Notes: a model not told the origin generated them from the letters alone. A stretch of 39,519 nt of DNA from Asanoa siamensis (GCF_016862555.1 NZ_BONE01000073.1:1-39519), one strand, 5' to 3'. Positions 9,610 through 17,899 are shown, numbered from the stretch's first letter. A program made the numbers and translations.

Positions 9610-10316
9610 GGTTGAACGGCGAGTTGGCGCTCCTGGCGCAGGCGCTCCGCCCAGCTGTCGTCCAGCGGCGGCAGGTAGCCCGCGCCGGTGGCCCAGCGCA
9701 GCAGCAGGTCGGCCAGGGCCGGGTTGCGGGACAGCGCCGGGCCGTGGGAGTACGTGCCGAGCAGGTTGCCGCGCCACGCTCCCTCGCTGGTGCCGTCGTT
9801 GCCGATGCCCGTCGTCACCTGGGCCAGCGGCGAGACCCCGGGGCCGAGGTGCGTACGCCCGCCGTGGTTCTCGAACCCCGACAGCGGCGGTAGGCCGAGG
9901 CGGGGGTCGATCACGCCGTGCAGTTCGCCGACGGCGCGGGACGGCCCGCGGTCGGAGTGCAGGTCGAGCAGGTTGAGGCCGGGGAACTGGGCGCCCTTGG
10001 CGAAGAAGGACGTGCCGAGGAGCTGGTAGCCGGCGCAGACCGCGAACACCACCGAGCCCTGCGCCACGGCCCGGTGCAGGCCGCCGTCGGCGTTGAGCCG
10101 CTGCGCGGCCAGGGCCTGCGGGCCGTCCTCGCCGCCGCCGATCAGGTAGAGGTCGGCGCCCTCGGGCAGCCGCTGGTCGGAGCGCACCTCGATGGTCTCG
10201 ACCGGGATCCCGCGGGCCTGGGCGCGGGCGGCGAGGATCAGCATGTTGCCCCGGTCGCCGTAGGTGGACAGCAGGTCCGGGTAGATCCAGACGATCCGCA
10301 GGTCTTCAGTTGACAC
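9606..10316 (-). CDS. gatD: lipid II isoglutaminyl synthase, glutaminase subunit GatD
   Basis: 236-residue class I glutamine amidotransferase of the CobB/CobQ-like type. It hydrolyses glutamine and passes ammonia to MurT, which amidates the alpha-carboxyl of D-Glu in lipid II to D-isoglutamine. The nucleophile Cys94 lies in VVFAVCAGYQLLG and the catalytic His191 in GTYSHGPALSRNP. DLYLIGGGEDGPQ and FENHGGRTHLGPG are typical of GatD. It starts at GTG 10316, overlapping the end of murT by 11 bp, and ends in a 4-bp overlap with the TVP38 gene. Translational coupling would keep the two subunits balanced. Length and motifs are normal. Confidence 0.95.
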   Translation of the reverse strand: MSTEDLRIVWIYPDLLSTYGDRGNMLILAARAQARGIPVETIEVRSDQRLPEGADLYLIGGGEDGPQALAAQRLNADGGLHRAVAQGSVVFAVCAGYQLLGTSFFAKGAQFPGLNLLDLHSDRGPSRAVGELHGVIDPRLGLPPLSGFENHGGRTHLGPGVSPLAQVTTGIGNDGTSEGAWRGNLLGTYSHGPALSRNPALADLLLRWATGAGYLPPLDDSWAERLRQERQLAVQP

Positions 10317-11541
10317 GGTCCAGCTCCGCTCGAATGTCCTGGAAGGCGGTGTAGTTGGCGATCACTTCGAGCCGGCCCGGCGGCACCGCGTCGAGGGCGT
10401 CGGCGAACGACGTGACGTGCTCGAACGGGATGCCGTTGACATGCAGCCGCACGGCGAGGTCGTACGCGCGGTCGCCGGTGATCAGCACCCGCCGCCCGTA
10501 CAGGGGGGAGAAGTCGACGTCGAACAGCCACGACGTGTCGAGGCCGTCGGGGTCCCGGGCGTTGATGGAGAGCAGCGTCGGTGCGGGTTCCGCCATGTCG
10601 AACGCCTCGAGCCAGCTCGCCGGGTTCTTCGCGAGCAGCAGCCGGATCAGCTTGCCGTCGCGCTCGACCTGGGCGTAGCGGCCGGCGACCGAGCTGACCG
10701 TGCTCAGCCGCAGCACGGCGTCGGCCGGGCGCACGCCGAACTGGGCGGCGACGGCAAGCGCGGTGGCCGCGTTGCCGATGTTGACCGTGCCCGGAAGCTG
10801 CAGCTTGACCTGGTGCCAAGCGCCGGTCGGGTCGAAGACGCCGTCTTCCTCGACGACCCACTGGGGCCGGGGCCGGCGCAACGGGCAGTTGGTGCACCGC
10901 CAGTCGCCGCCGGCGCGCTCGATCGCGCCGCCGCAGTTGGGGCAGACCCACGAGTCGTCGTGCCAGCGCTGGCCGGCGCTGAACCAGGTGACCGCCGGCG
11001 AGCCCAGGGCCGCCCAGGTGACCATCGGGTCGTCGGCGTTGGCGACGACGTGCACGTCGGGGTGGTTGGCCAGCGCCTCGCGCCACATCTGCGCCATCAT
11101 CGCCACCTCCTTCGCCCGGTCGAGCTGGTCCCGGGAGAGGTTGAGCAGCGCGACCGCGCGGGGCCGGGTCTCCTCGAGGACCCGCGCGAGGTAGTGCTCG
11201 TCGACCTCGAGCACCGCGAAGGGCGTGCTGCCGGCCTTGGCCAGCGCCGAGGTGTGCCCGGTCGGCATGTTGGCGCCGAACGCGTTGGTGGCCACCCGGC
11301 CGATCCCTTCGAGGGCGGCCACGGTGAGCTTGGTGGTCGTGGTCTTGCCGTTGGTGCCCGAGATCAGCGCCACCGACCGGCCCGCGGCCAGGTGGGTGAG
11401 CAGCTCAGGATCGATCTTGAGGCCGATCCACCCGCCGATCACCGAGCCGTCACCGCGCCCGGCGGCCCGGGAGAGCGCCGCGGCGGTGCGGGACACCGAG
11501 CTGGCCACCTTCGCCCGCAGGGGCATTTTCGCGTCCGTCAC
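10306..11541 (-). CDS. murT: lipid II isoglutaminyl synthase, Mur ligase-like subunit MurT
   Basis: 411-residue Mur ligase relative that activates the D-Glu carboxyl of lipid II with ATP and receives ammonia from GatD. The P-loop is LISGTNGKTTTTK (about 59-70), with EVDEH near 111-115. A four-cysteine zinc ribbon (C199, C202, C215, C218; CPNC...CTNC) is typical of MurT, and the C-terminal domain (DUF1727) begins after ARDPDGLDTSWLFD. I start at GTG 11541: a TAACCT hexamer ends 7 nt upstream and there is no ribosome binding site. An internal ATG at 11526 (MPLRAKV) is the alternative. The frame stays open further upstream but without a credible start. Divergent from the riboswitch-controlled peptidase gene. 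Confidence 0.95.
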   Translation of the reverse strand: MTDAKMPLRAKVASSVSRTAAALSRAAGRGDGSVIGGWIGLKIDPELLTHLAAGRSVALISGTNGKTTTTKLTVAALEGIGRVATNAFGANMPTGHTSALAKAGSTPFAVLEVDEHYLARVLEETRPRAVALLNLSRDQLDRAKEVAMMAQMWREALANHPDVHVVANADDPMVTWAALGSPAVTWFSAGQRWHDDSWVCPNCGGAIERAGGDWRCTNCPLRRPRPQWVVEEDGVFDPTGAWHQVKLQLPGTVNIGNAATALAVAAQFGVRPADAVLRLSTVSSVAGRYAQVERDGKLIRLLLAKNPASWLEAFDMAEPAPTLLSINARDPDGLDTSWLFDVDFSPLYGRRVLITGDRAYDLAVRLHVNGIPFEHVTSFADALDAVPPGRLEVIANYTAFQDIRAELDRVN

Positions 11542-11548
11542 GCGAGCG

Positions 11549-11554
11549 AGGTTA
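11549..11554 (-). promoter_or_regulatory. -10 hexamer TAACCT for a leaderless murT-gatD transcript
   Basis: On the minus strand TAACCT is followed by 7 nt (CGCTCGC) and then the GTG of murT. This is the usual arrangement of a leaderless actinobacterial mRNA. No convincing -35 hexamer is present at 16-18 bp. Confidence 0.45.
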
Positions 11555-11879
11555 CCGGACAGGACATAGCACGCGGCTGGTCGCGCGCAGTGGCGGGGGC
11601 CGGGAAAAATACCCGATTTGTACCCGGGCACCCGAACGAGTCGTGTGGGCATCGTCACTGATCGTTATCACGGATACCGGATCGGACAGTGACCCACTGT
11701 CAGTGATGAAACGGACACGGATTCGCGATCAGGACGAGCCGCCGTGTGCCAACTTCGGGTGGTAATCGCACCATCACGCAGCGTAGAACCATCGATCAGC
11801 TACAAACTGATGGCCGGTCGCGCAGCGTTGCGCGGCCACCGCGCCGCGTGGGACACGCTCAACCCCGCTCATCCCCGCG

Positions 11880-12034
11880 ACGCCGTCCTGACGTCTCAAC
11901 CACGGCAGACCAGAGCGGGGATGGGGGGAATCCGCGTCGCCACGCCGCCGCCAGCGGCCGGGGCGGACGTCGGGTGTCGGACAGGCGCGGCCAACCGTCG
12001 CGCCGGTACGCCCGGCGGCTCCCGCCGTAGGCGT
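11880..12034 (+). ncRNA. probable c-di-AMP riboswitch (ydaO/yuaA class)
   Basis: The 5' leader of the NlpC/P60 gene resembles the ydaO/yuaA aptamer of actinobacteria. A P1-like stem ACGCC (11880-11884) can pair with GGCGT (12030-12034). CGCCGTCCTGA follows directly, then CACGGCAGACCAGAGCGGGG and GGGGGAATCCGCG, and the 3' part has GGCTCCCGCCGTAGGCG, close to the class consensus ending in GUAGGCG. This class is widely found upstream of Rpf and NlpC/P60 wall hydrolases in actinobacteria, and c-di-AMP binding lowers expression. The 3' side of P1 ends 3 nt before the GGAGGG ribosome binding site (12038-12043), so translation control is possible. Identified by eye against a remembered consensus; boundaries are approximate. 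The 511-bp gap 11542-12052 holds this element, the murT promoter and an unassigned promoter. Confidence 0.65.
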
Positions 12035-12052
12035 GCCGGAGGGATCCCGTAC

Positions 12053-12853
12053 GTGTTGGAACTTCGTTCTCGCCGGAGTGGGCGGCCCACCGCCCGAGCC
12101 GGCCGGATCGCCGCGACCACCGCTGCCGCCTGCCTGTGCGCCGGCCAACTGGTCGCCACGTCACCGGCGCGAGCCGCCGAGTCAGCGGCCGCCGTGCGGC
12201 CGGCGATCACCGGAAGTGTCAGTCGGCAATCGGTTCCGTGGGGAAGCGGCGCGGCAGTGCGCGTCGCCGTCAAGGACCCCCGGACCGGCAAGCCGGCCGG
12301 AGCGCGGACCGTAGTAGCGCTCGAGGAGTGGTCCGCCGCCTCGCGGACCTGGAAGCGGAAGGCGACCAAGCGGCTGTACGGAAACGGCTACAACTGGTTC
12401 GCCGTCAAGCCGCTCGCCACCACCTCCTATCGCATCGTGTTCACCGGCGACGCCAGCTACCGGCGTTACTGGACGTCGCCGATGTGGATCACCGTGACGC
12501 CGAGCGGCGCCAAGGTGCTCGCGGAGGCCAAGCGGCACGTCGGCCGCCCCTACCGGTCCGGTGCCGCCGGGCCGACGGCGTTCGACTGTTCCGGCTACAC
12601 GATGTACGTCTACCGCAAGGCCGCCGGAAAGAAACTGCCGCACAAGGCGAACTCGCAGCAGCGGTACGGGCGGGCGGTGTCGAAGTCGGCCGCCCGGCCG
12701 GGCGACCTGATCGTGGTCCGCAGCGGTTCGTACGGCACGCACGCCGGCATCTACGCCGGTGGCGGCTACATGTACGACTCTCCGCGCCCGGGCACCCGGG
12801 TCGGCAAGCACAAGATCTGGTCGCGGAACTACGTGGTGCGCCGGATCGTCTGA
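12053..12853 (+). CDS. secreted NlpC/P60 family cell wall endopeptidase
   Basis: 266-residue exported peptidoglycan hydrolase. The start GTG 12053 has GGAGGG 9 nt upstream and lies directly behind the riboswitch. An upstream in-frame start at 11744 would run through the aptamer and is rejected. The signal peptide spans residues 1-41: Arg-rich start, hydrophobic IAATTAAACLCAGQLVA, and cleavage after SPARA. Residues ~50-150 form a beta-rich domain (TGSVSRQSVPWGSG...TTSYRIVFTGDASYRRYWTSP), probably immunoglobulin-like. The C-terminal NlpC/P60 domain has nucleophile Cys179 in FDCSGYTMYVYRK and His230 in GTHAGIYAGGGYMYD. Members cleave the D-Glu-meso-DAP bond or similar stem peptide bonds. A strong terminator follows. 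Confidence 0.92.
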   Translation: MLELRSRRSGRPTARAGRIAATTAAACLCAGQLVATSPARAAESAAAVRPAITGSVSRQSVPWGSGAAVRVAVKDPRTGKPAGARTVVALEEWSAASRTWKRKATKRLYGNGYNWFAVKPLATTSYRIVFTGDASYRRYWTSPMWITVTPSGAKVLAEAKRHVGRPYRSGAAGPTAFDCSGYTMYVYRKAAGKKLPHKANSQQRYGRAVSKSAARPGDLIVVRSGSYGTHAGIYAGGGYMYDSPRPGTRVGKHKIWSRNYVVRRIV

Positions 12854-12867
12854 GGTTCCAGGCAATT

Positions 12868-12904
12868 CGTGGGGGCACGGCGGCACTGCCGCCGTGCCCC
12901 CACG
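12868..12904 (+). terminator. 16-bp GC-rich hairpin after the NlpC/P60 gene
   Basis: CGTGGGGGCACGGCGG (12868-12883) pairs perfectly with CCGCCGTGCCCCCACG (12889-12904) across a 5-nt loop. It starts 15 bp after the stop codon. There is no U tract, as is common for actinomycete terminators. It separates the peptidase gene from the mraZ promoter region. The rest of the 384-bp gap 12854-13237 contains a 7-bp inverted repeat and the MraZ-box promoter. Confidence 0.75.
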
Positions 12905-13017
12905 CGCGTCTCCACTTCGCTCCACCAAGATCCTCCACCGGGCTCCGAAACCGGGTCCGATCGTGTGGCGGATGAGGTTAACGAGGTGAATGTGCGAATC
13001 GTTGCGCGCGGAATGGA

Positions 13018-13039
13018 GCTTGTCAGTATTTGGACAAGC
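13018..13039. repeat. 7-bp inverted repeat upstream of mraZ
   Basis: GCTTGTC (13018-13024) and GACAAGC (13033-13039) are separated by 8 AT-rich bases, AGTATTTG. It lies about 90 bp upstream of the mraZ -35 region. It could be a transcription factor operator; I cannot name the factor. Confidence 0.35.
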
Positions 13040-13128
13040 ACCCGCGGCGTGCGGCCCTCCACTCCGTCCCACCGCCTTTGACGTGCGGTTTTACGTCCGC
13101 GCTGGCCGGATGTGAAGCCGGATTCTGG

Positions 13129-13160
13129 TTGCGGGTGGAGGGAAGTGGAGTAGAGTGGGG
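13129..13160 (+). promoter_or_regulatory. mraZ promoter with three MraZ boxes
   Basis: TTGCGG (13129-13134), a 16-bp spacer and TAGAGT (13151-13156) form a likely promoter for the dcw cluster. Three direct repeats with an exact 10-bp period overlap it: GTGGAG at 13135-13140, GTGGAG at 13145-13150 and GTGGGG at 13155-13160. MraZ is known to bind such GTGG(A/T)G repeats in front of its own gene in several bacteria, so the cluster is probably autoregulated. The repeats cover the spacer and the -10 hexamer, which fits repression. Confidence 0.75.
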
Positions 13161-13237
13161 ATCAATGGCGGGGCCGGAAGGGTCCGCCGGCCTCGGGTGG
13201 ACCGCGAATCCGCCCGCAGCGCGAGGGGGTGGGCCGA

Positions 13238-13669
13238 ATGTTTCTCGGCACGCATACCCCACGCCTGGACGAAAAAGGCCGGTTGATCCTGCCGGCGAAG
13301 TTCCGGGACGAACTGGCGGGAGGTGTCGTGATCACCAAAGGGCAGGAGCGCTGTCTCTACGTCTTCCCGACGCCCGAGTTCCAGCGGATCGCGGGGCAGT
13401 TGCGCGAGCAGCCGATGACCCACAAGGCCGCACGGGCCTACAGCCGGGTCTTCTTCGCCAGCGCACATGACGAGGTGCCCGACAAGCAAGGTCGGGTCAC
13501 CATCCCGGCGCACCTGCGGGAATACGCGGGTCTGTCCCGAGAGCTGGTCGTGATCGGCGCCAGCACCCGGGTGGAGATCTGGGACAAGCAGGCCTGGGAC
13601 ACCTACCTCGCGGAAAGCGAAGACGACTTCGCCGACATCGAAGAGGGGGTGCTGCCCGGCGGACTGTAG
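13238..13669 (+). CDS. mraZ: transcriptional regulator MraZ
   Basis: 143-residue DNA-binding protein with two AbrB-like MraZ repeats that forms ring-shaped oligomers on the GTGGAG repeats of its own promoter. Each repeat carries the family DXXXR motif: DEKGR in [17 protein letters not shown] and DKQGR in [17 protein letters not shown]. The start ATG 13238 gives the canonical [15 protein letters not shown] terminus, with GAGGGGG about 8 nt upstream; the in-frame GTG at 13229 overlaps that site. First gene of the cluster and probable repressor of it. Confidence 0.95.
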   Translation: MFLGTHTPRLDEKGRLILPAKFRDELAGGVVITKGQERCLYVFPTPEFQRIAGQLREQPMTHKAARAYSRVFFASAHDEVPDKQGRVTIPAHLREYAGLSRELVVIGASTRVEIWDKQAWDTYLAESEDDFADIEEGVLPGGL

Positions 13670-13867
13670 GGCGACGAGGCATCGGGTCCCGCGAAGACCC
13701 GCGTTCCGCCGCCGTTCGCCCGCCGTACCGCGAGATCTCCACCCGCTCCCGTCCCTGGCGTCCCTTCCCCGGTGCCAGGCATGGCGGCGGATGGGGATCT
13801 GGCGGTACGGCGAGCGATGCAGCCGTCTGGCACGGCGGAAGACGGCGGGTCACTGGGGGGACAACCG

Positions 13868-14971
13868 ATGCAGGAGCCACGCGGCACCCACGTGCCGGTG
13901 CTGCTCGAGCGGACGCTCGGGCTGCTCGCTCCGGCGCTCGCCCGTCCCGCCCGGCAGGGCCCGCGCGTCCATGTCGACGCCACCCTCGGTCTCGGTGGGC
14001 ACGCGGAGGCGGTTCTCGCCGCGCATCCCGACGTCGTGCTGATCGGGCTCGACCGCGACACCGAGGCGCTGGCGGCGTCCCGGCAGCGGCTGGCCCGCTA
14101 CGACGACCGCGTCCACCTGGTGCACGCCGTCTACGACGAGCTGCCGGAGGTCCTCGACGACCTCGGCATCCCGGCGGTCGACGGGGTGCTGATGGACCTC
14201 GGGGTCTCCTCCCTGCAGCTCGACGTGCCCGACCGGGGCTTCTCGTACGCCCAGGACGCGCCGCTGGACATGCGGATGGACCAGACCCGGGGCACCACGG
14301 CCGAGACCGTCGTCAACACCTACACCGCCGGGGAGCTGACCCGGGTGCTGCGGGTGTACGGCGAGGAGCGGTTCGCCAACCGCATCGCGGCGGCGATCGT
14401 CCGGGAACGGGCCAAGCAGCCGATCACGTCGTCGGCGCGGCTGGCGGAGCTCGTCCGCGACGCGATCCCGGCGGCCGCCCGCCGCACCGGCGGGCACCCG
14501 GCCAAGCGCAGCTTCCAGGCGCTGCGGATCGAGGTCAACGGCGAGCTCGAGACGCTGGAGCGGGCGGTGCCGGCGGCACTGGACGCGCTCGACCTGGGCG
14601 GCCGCATCGTGGTCATGTCCTACCAGTCGCTGGAGGACCGGATAACCAAGCGGGCGATGGCCGAACGCGCGAAATCGTCCGGGCCGATCGACCTGCCGGT
14701 CGAGCTGCCCGGCACCGGGCCGACGCTGCGGCTGCTCACCCGCGGCAGCGAACTGCCGAGCGACGACGAGGTCGAGGCCAACCCGCGGGCCGCTTCGGTG
14801 CGGCTGCGGGCGGCGGAACGGATCGATCCCGACGCGGCGCCGCGTGACCGGCCGCGCCGGGTCAAGGCACTGCACCAACCCGCCGCGCGAACGGCGGGAA
14901 GCAGCGGTGGTCGCGGTCGTACCCCTGGCGGAGGTACCCGCGACGACGAGCACGAGGGGGAGGGAACATGA
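13868..14971 (+). CDS. rsmH: 16S rRNA (cytosine1402-N4)-methyltransferase
   Basis: 367-residue SAM-dependent methyltransferase (formerly MraW) that modifies C1402 in the decoding centre of 16S rRNA. The N terminus [14 protein letters not shown] and the SAM-binding motif [15 protein letters not shown] (Asp37) are typical. Further motifs are [26 protein letters not shown] and the signature [20 protein letters not shown]. The start ATG 13868 follows a GGGGGGA stretch; in-frame ATGs at 13772 and 13817 are less likely. The C terminus is extended by a basic tail ending in [14 protein letters not shown] 198-bp gap separates it from mraZ, with only a weak hairpin (13754-13759 with 13774-13779). The stop codon overlaps the ftsL start in ATGA. 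Confidence 0.95.
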   Translation: MQEPRGTHVPVLLERTLGLLAPALARPARQGPRVHVDATLGLGGHAEAVLAAHPDVVLIGLDRDTEALAASRQRLARYDDRVHLVHAVYDELPEVLDDLGIPAVDGVLMDLGVSSLQLDVPDRGFSYAQDAPLDMRMDQTRGTTAETVVNTYTAGELTRVLRVYGEERFANRIAAAIVRERAKQPITSSARLAELVRDAIPAAARRTGGHPAKRSFQALRIEVNGELETLERAVPAALDALDLGGRIVVMSYQSLEDRITKRAMAERAKSSGPIDLPVELPGTGPTLRLLTRGSELPSDDEVEANPRAASVRLRAAERIDPDAAPRDRPRRVKALHQPAARTAGSSGGRGRTPGGGTRDDEHEGEGT

Positions 14972-15519
14972 CAGATCAGAAGCGCGCACCGCGGTCGGGG
15001 GGCCGGACCACGGAGCGCCAGGTCGGGCGGGGTATCCGCGCGCACCGCACGGATCCGCGCGGCCGCACGGCCGCCCGGGAGTTCCCGACGCAGGGCAGCG
15101 CGGCGCTGCGTCCGAAGGAGCGCGCGACGACCGCCCCGGCCGGGGGGCCGCGGCTGAAGGTCGCGCCGCCACCGCCGGTGACCGGGCCGCGGGTGCCGTT
15201 CGTCGCGCTGGTCCTGGTGCTGGTGATCGGCGGCGTGCTCGGCATCCTGGTGGTCAACACGAAGATCGCCGAGAACGCGTTCCGGATCGAGCGGCTGAAG
15301 GAGACCGGCGCCGCGCTCGACATCCAGCAGCAGGAGCTGCAGCGGGAGATCGCCACGGCCAAGGCGCCGGGCAACCTGACCGCCGCGGCACGGAAGCTGG
15401 GCATGGTCGCGGGGGGCGACCCGGCCTACATCCGGCTGCAGGACGGCAAGATCATCGGGATTCCGAAGCCGGGTGCCGGTGTGCCGTCGGTGACCAGCGA
15501 CCAGCCCGCGGGGCGGTAG
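14968..15519 (+). CDS. ftsL: FtsL-like septum protein (bitopic, coiled coil)
   Basis: 183-residue bitopic membrane protein in the ftsL position between rsmH and ftsI. The cytoplasmic N terminus of about 75 residues is basic and proline-rich. One TM helix ([21 protein letters not shown], about 76-97) is followed by a short extracellular coiled coil ([30 protein letters not shown]). The remaining tail contains [28 protein letters not shown], the usual end of this family. FtsL forms a complex with FtsQ and DivIC and activates the FtsW-FtsI synthase at the septum. Sequence similarity across FtsL proteins is low, so the call rests on topology and position. ATG overlaps the rsmH stop by 4 bp. Confidence 0.85.
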   Translation: MTDQKRAPRSGGRTTERQVGRGIRAHRTDPRGRTAAREFPTQGSAALRPKERATTAPAGGPRLKVAPPPPVTGPRVPFVALVLVLVIGGVLGILVVNTKIAENAFRIERLKETGAALDIQQQELQREIATAKAPGNLTAAARKLGMVAGGDPAYIRLQDGKIIGIPKPGAGVPSVTSDQPAGR

Positions 15520-15522
15520 CGG

Positions 15523-17826
15523 GTGCCGCCGCGGACGCCGGACCCCCGGCGCGAACCGCCCGCGGCGCGCCGGAACCCGCCCCGTGGCGGCCGGCCGTCC
15601 GGCGACGACGATCCCACCCCGGCCCGTAGCGGCCGGGGCGGGATCTTCGAGGCACAGGCGTACACCCCGCGCGGGCGGACGGTGCGCGAACAGTCCCGCG
15701 GCGCCCGGAAGGCGCCGGAGACCACGCCGGAGCCGGCGCCGCCGACGCAGCGGGAGCAGTCCCGTGGCGGTCGGGCGGCGGAACCGGCTCCGCCACGGTT
15801 GCGGGTGGTCGACGGGGGCCGGGCGGGCGAACCACGGGCCGCCCGCCCGGCCGCGACCCGGACCGGTTCGACCGGGGGGCGAACCGGCACGACGGCGGGT
15901 GCGGCGGCCAGGAAGACCGCCGCGCCCGCCCGTTCGCGCGCTCCCCGCACTGACACGGGACGGGCCCGCACGGACACGGGACGGGCCCGCACGGACACGG
16001 GACGGACGGGCGCCGTGCCGAAGGGTCGGAGCACCGCCACCAAGGGCGGGGCCACCCCACCCCGGCCGCCGCTGCGGCGCAAGCCCCGCAAGCGGCCGAA
16101 GCTGGCCGACCCGAACCGGCGTCTGCGGCTCGGCGCGTTCCTCGCGCTGGCCATGTTCGCCACCATCGGCATCCGGCTCGTCACGCTGCAGGTGCTGCCG
16201 ACGCCCGCCTACGCCAACGGCGGCATCGAGGACCGGCTGCGTACCGTCACGCTGTTCGCCTCCCGGGGTGGCATCTACGACCGGTCGGGCGTCCCGCTGA
16301 CGCACAGCGTCGAGGCGCGGTACGTCTACGCCGACCCGACGCTGATCGAGAACCCGCGGGAGGCCGCGGCCAAGCTGTCGCCGTTGCTCGGCGTGGCCCG
16401 CTCGGACCTCGAGAAGCGGATGGCCAAGCGGAAGCTGCCCACCGGCGTCCAGTCGACGTTCGCCTGGCTCGCCCGGGGTGTGCCGATCGACAAGGCCAAC
16501 CAGGTGATGGCGCTCAACATCAAGGGCATCGGGATCGAGCACGACGAGCGCCGCGAGATCCCGGGCGCCGACGTGGCCGCGAACTTGATCGGCATCACCG
16601 GCGAGGACCTGAACGGGCTCGAGGGCCTGGAGTCCCGCTACGACGACGTGCTGCGCGGCACCAACGGCAAGCACCTGTTCGAGTTCGGCAACGACGCGTC
16701 GTACACGCCGATCCCCAACGGTTTCAGCCAGGTCACCGAGGCCAAGCCGGGAAGCTCGCTCACCCTGACCATCGACCGCGACCTGCAGTACGAGATCCAG
16801 CGGCTGCTCGGCACCAACGTGCGGGCCCGCAACGGCACCGTCGGCGCGGCCGTGGTCATCGACATCAAGACCGGCGAGGTGCTGGCGCAGGCGAGCGAGC
16901 CGACCTACAACGCGGCCGACTGGCAGAAGTTCAAGCCCGAGGACCGGGAGGACGCGGCGACCTCGTTCGTCGTCGACCCGGGCTCGGTGCACAAGGCGAT
17001 CGTCTTCGGCGCGGGTCTGCAGGAGGGCGTCATCACGCCGAAGACGGTGTGGCCGATCCAGTCCACGATCCGCAAGGACGTCGTCTACCGGGACACCCAC
17101 CCGGCTGGTGGCAAGCGGATGTCGATGGCCGGCGCGCTCGCGTATTCGTCGAACGTCACGACGATCATGATCGCGGACAAGCTGGGCCCGCAGAAGGTGT
17201 ACGACTACCAGCTCAAGTTCGGCCTCGGGAAGCCGACCGGCGAGGGCATGCCGGGCGAGGCGTCCGGCCGGGTGCTGCCGCCGGCCGAGTGGAACGGCTC
17301 GTCGCCGGGCTCGATCCCGATCGGGCACAGCGTCGACGTGACGCCGCTGCAGATGGCCGCCGTCTACGCGGCGATCGCCAACGACGGCAAGTGGATCCAG
17401 CCGCACCTGATCAAGGAGACGATCAAGCCCGACGGCACGAAGGTGCCGGCGCCGGCACCGGAGACCCGGCAGGTGATCAGCCCGCAGCACGCCGCGGAGC
17501 TGCGCACACTGATGGAGGCGGTCACCACGATCCCGGACGCGACCGGTGTGTCCGGCCGGGTCAACGGCTACCGGGTGGCCGGCAAGACGGGCACGGGCAA
17601 GCGTGTCGTCGACGGAAAGTACGCGCCTGGTGACGTCGCGTCGTTCATCGGCATGGCGCCGGCCGAGGCCCCGCGGTACGTGGTCGCGGTCTTCGCCTAC
17701 ACCCCGGGTGGCGGGGGCGGCGACGTCACGGGGCCGGCGTTCAAGGAGATGATGCGGTACACGCTGCAGCACTACCGCGTCCCGCCGAGCACCAAGGCGG
17801 CCCCGAAGTTCACGGCGTTTCCGTAG
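15523..17826 (+). CDS. ftsI: peptidoglycan transpeptidase FtsI (class B PBP3)
   Basis: 767-residue septal penicillin-binding protein that cross-links peptidoglycan together with FtsW. The first ~200 residues are cytoplasmic, disordered and rich in Arg, Pro and Gly, far longer than in typical FtsI. The TM helix (GAFLALAMFATIGIRLVTLQVL) lies near 202-224, then the PBP dimerisation domain and the transpeptidase domain. Catalytic motifs: SVHK (488-491, SxxK with Ser488), SSN (542-544) and KTGT (688-691). GTG 15523 lies 3 bp after the ftsL stop. A 21-bp tandem repeat sits in the N-terminal region. The gene is intact. Confidence 0.95.
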   Translation: MPPRTPDPRREPPAARRNPPRGGRPSGDDDPTPARSGRGGIFEAQAYTPRGRTVREQSRGARKAPETTPEPAPPTQREQSRGGRAAEPAPPRLRVVDGGRAGEPRAARPAATRTGSTGGRTGTTAGAAARKTAAPARSRAPRTDTGRARTDTGRARTDTGRTGAVPKGRSTATKGGATPPRPPLRRKPRKRPKLADPNRRLRLGAFLALAMFATIGIRLVTLQVLPTPAYANGGIEDRLRTVTLFASRGGIYDRSGVPLTHSVEARYVYADPTLIENPREAAAKLSPLLGVARSDLEKRMAKRKLPTGVQSTFAWLARGVPIDKANQVMALNIKGIGIEHDERREIPGADVAANLIGITGEDLNGLEGLESRYDDVLRGTNGKHLFEFGNDASYTPIPNGFSQVTEAKPGSSLTLTIDRDLQYEIQRLLGTNVRARNGTVGAAVVIDIKTGEVLAQASEPTYNAADWQKFKPEDREDAATSFVVDPGSVHKAIVFGAGLQEGVITPKTVWPIQSTIRKDVVYRDTHPAGGKRMSMAGALAYSSNVTTIMIADKLGPQKVYDYQLKFGLGKPTGEGMPGEASGRVLPPAEWNGSSPGSIPIGHSVDVTPLQMAAVYAAIANDGKWIQPHLIKETIKPDGTKVPAPAPETRQVISPQHAAELRTLMEAVTTIPDATGVSGRVNGYRVAGKTGTGKRVVDGKYAPGDVASFIGMAPAEAPRYVVAVFAYTPGGGGGDVTGPAFKEMMRYTLQHYRVPPSTKAAPKFTAFP
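15946..16005 (+). repeat. 21-bp tandem repeat inside ftsI
   Basis: A 21-bp unit beginning CGCACGGACACGGGACGGG occurs nearly three times: 15946-15966 (one difference), 15967-15987 and 15988-16005 (partial). In frame it encodes repeats of RTDTGRA in the disordered cytoplasmic tail of FtsI. Such a repeat can change copy number by replication slippage without breaking the frame. Confidence 0.85.
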
Positions 17827-17885
17827 ATCAGTCCTAGATCAGCCGTAGATCAGCGTGGGTATGCGGAAGCCGGGCGCGGACCGGG

Positions 17886-17891
17886 TAGGGT
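17886..17891 (+). promoter_or_regulatory. -10 hexamer TAGGGT for a leaderless murE transcript
   Basis: TAGGGT is followed by 8 nt (CTGACGCC) and the GTG of murE, with no ribosome binding site. It marks a probable internal promoter in the 73-bp gap after ftsI, from which murE, murF and mraY could be transcribed separately from the mraZ promoter. Confidence 0.45.
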
Positions 17892-17899
17892 CTGACGCC

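Noticed and set aside
11744-12052. N-terminal extension of the NlpC/P60 gene from an upstream ATG/GTG
   Set aside because: It would translate through the probable riboswitch and place the signal peptide about 100 residues inside the protein; GTG 12053 has a ribosome binding site and begins a normal signal peptide.
15946-16005. CRISPR-like repeat array
   Set aside because: The units are directly tandem, in frame in ftsI and have no spacers. No CRISPR or cas gene is present in the window.
14620-17772. 1050-codon open frame on the minus strand opposite ftsI and ftsL
   Set aside because: Shadow of intact genes on the plus strand; no recognisable domain and no ribosome binding site. The same applies to the frames at 23007-25883 and 26832-28841.
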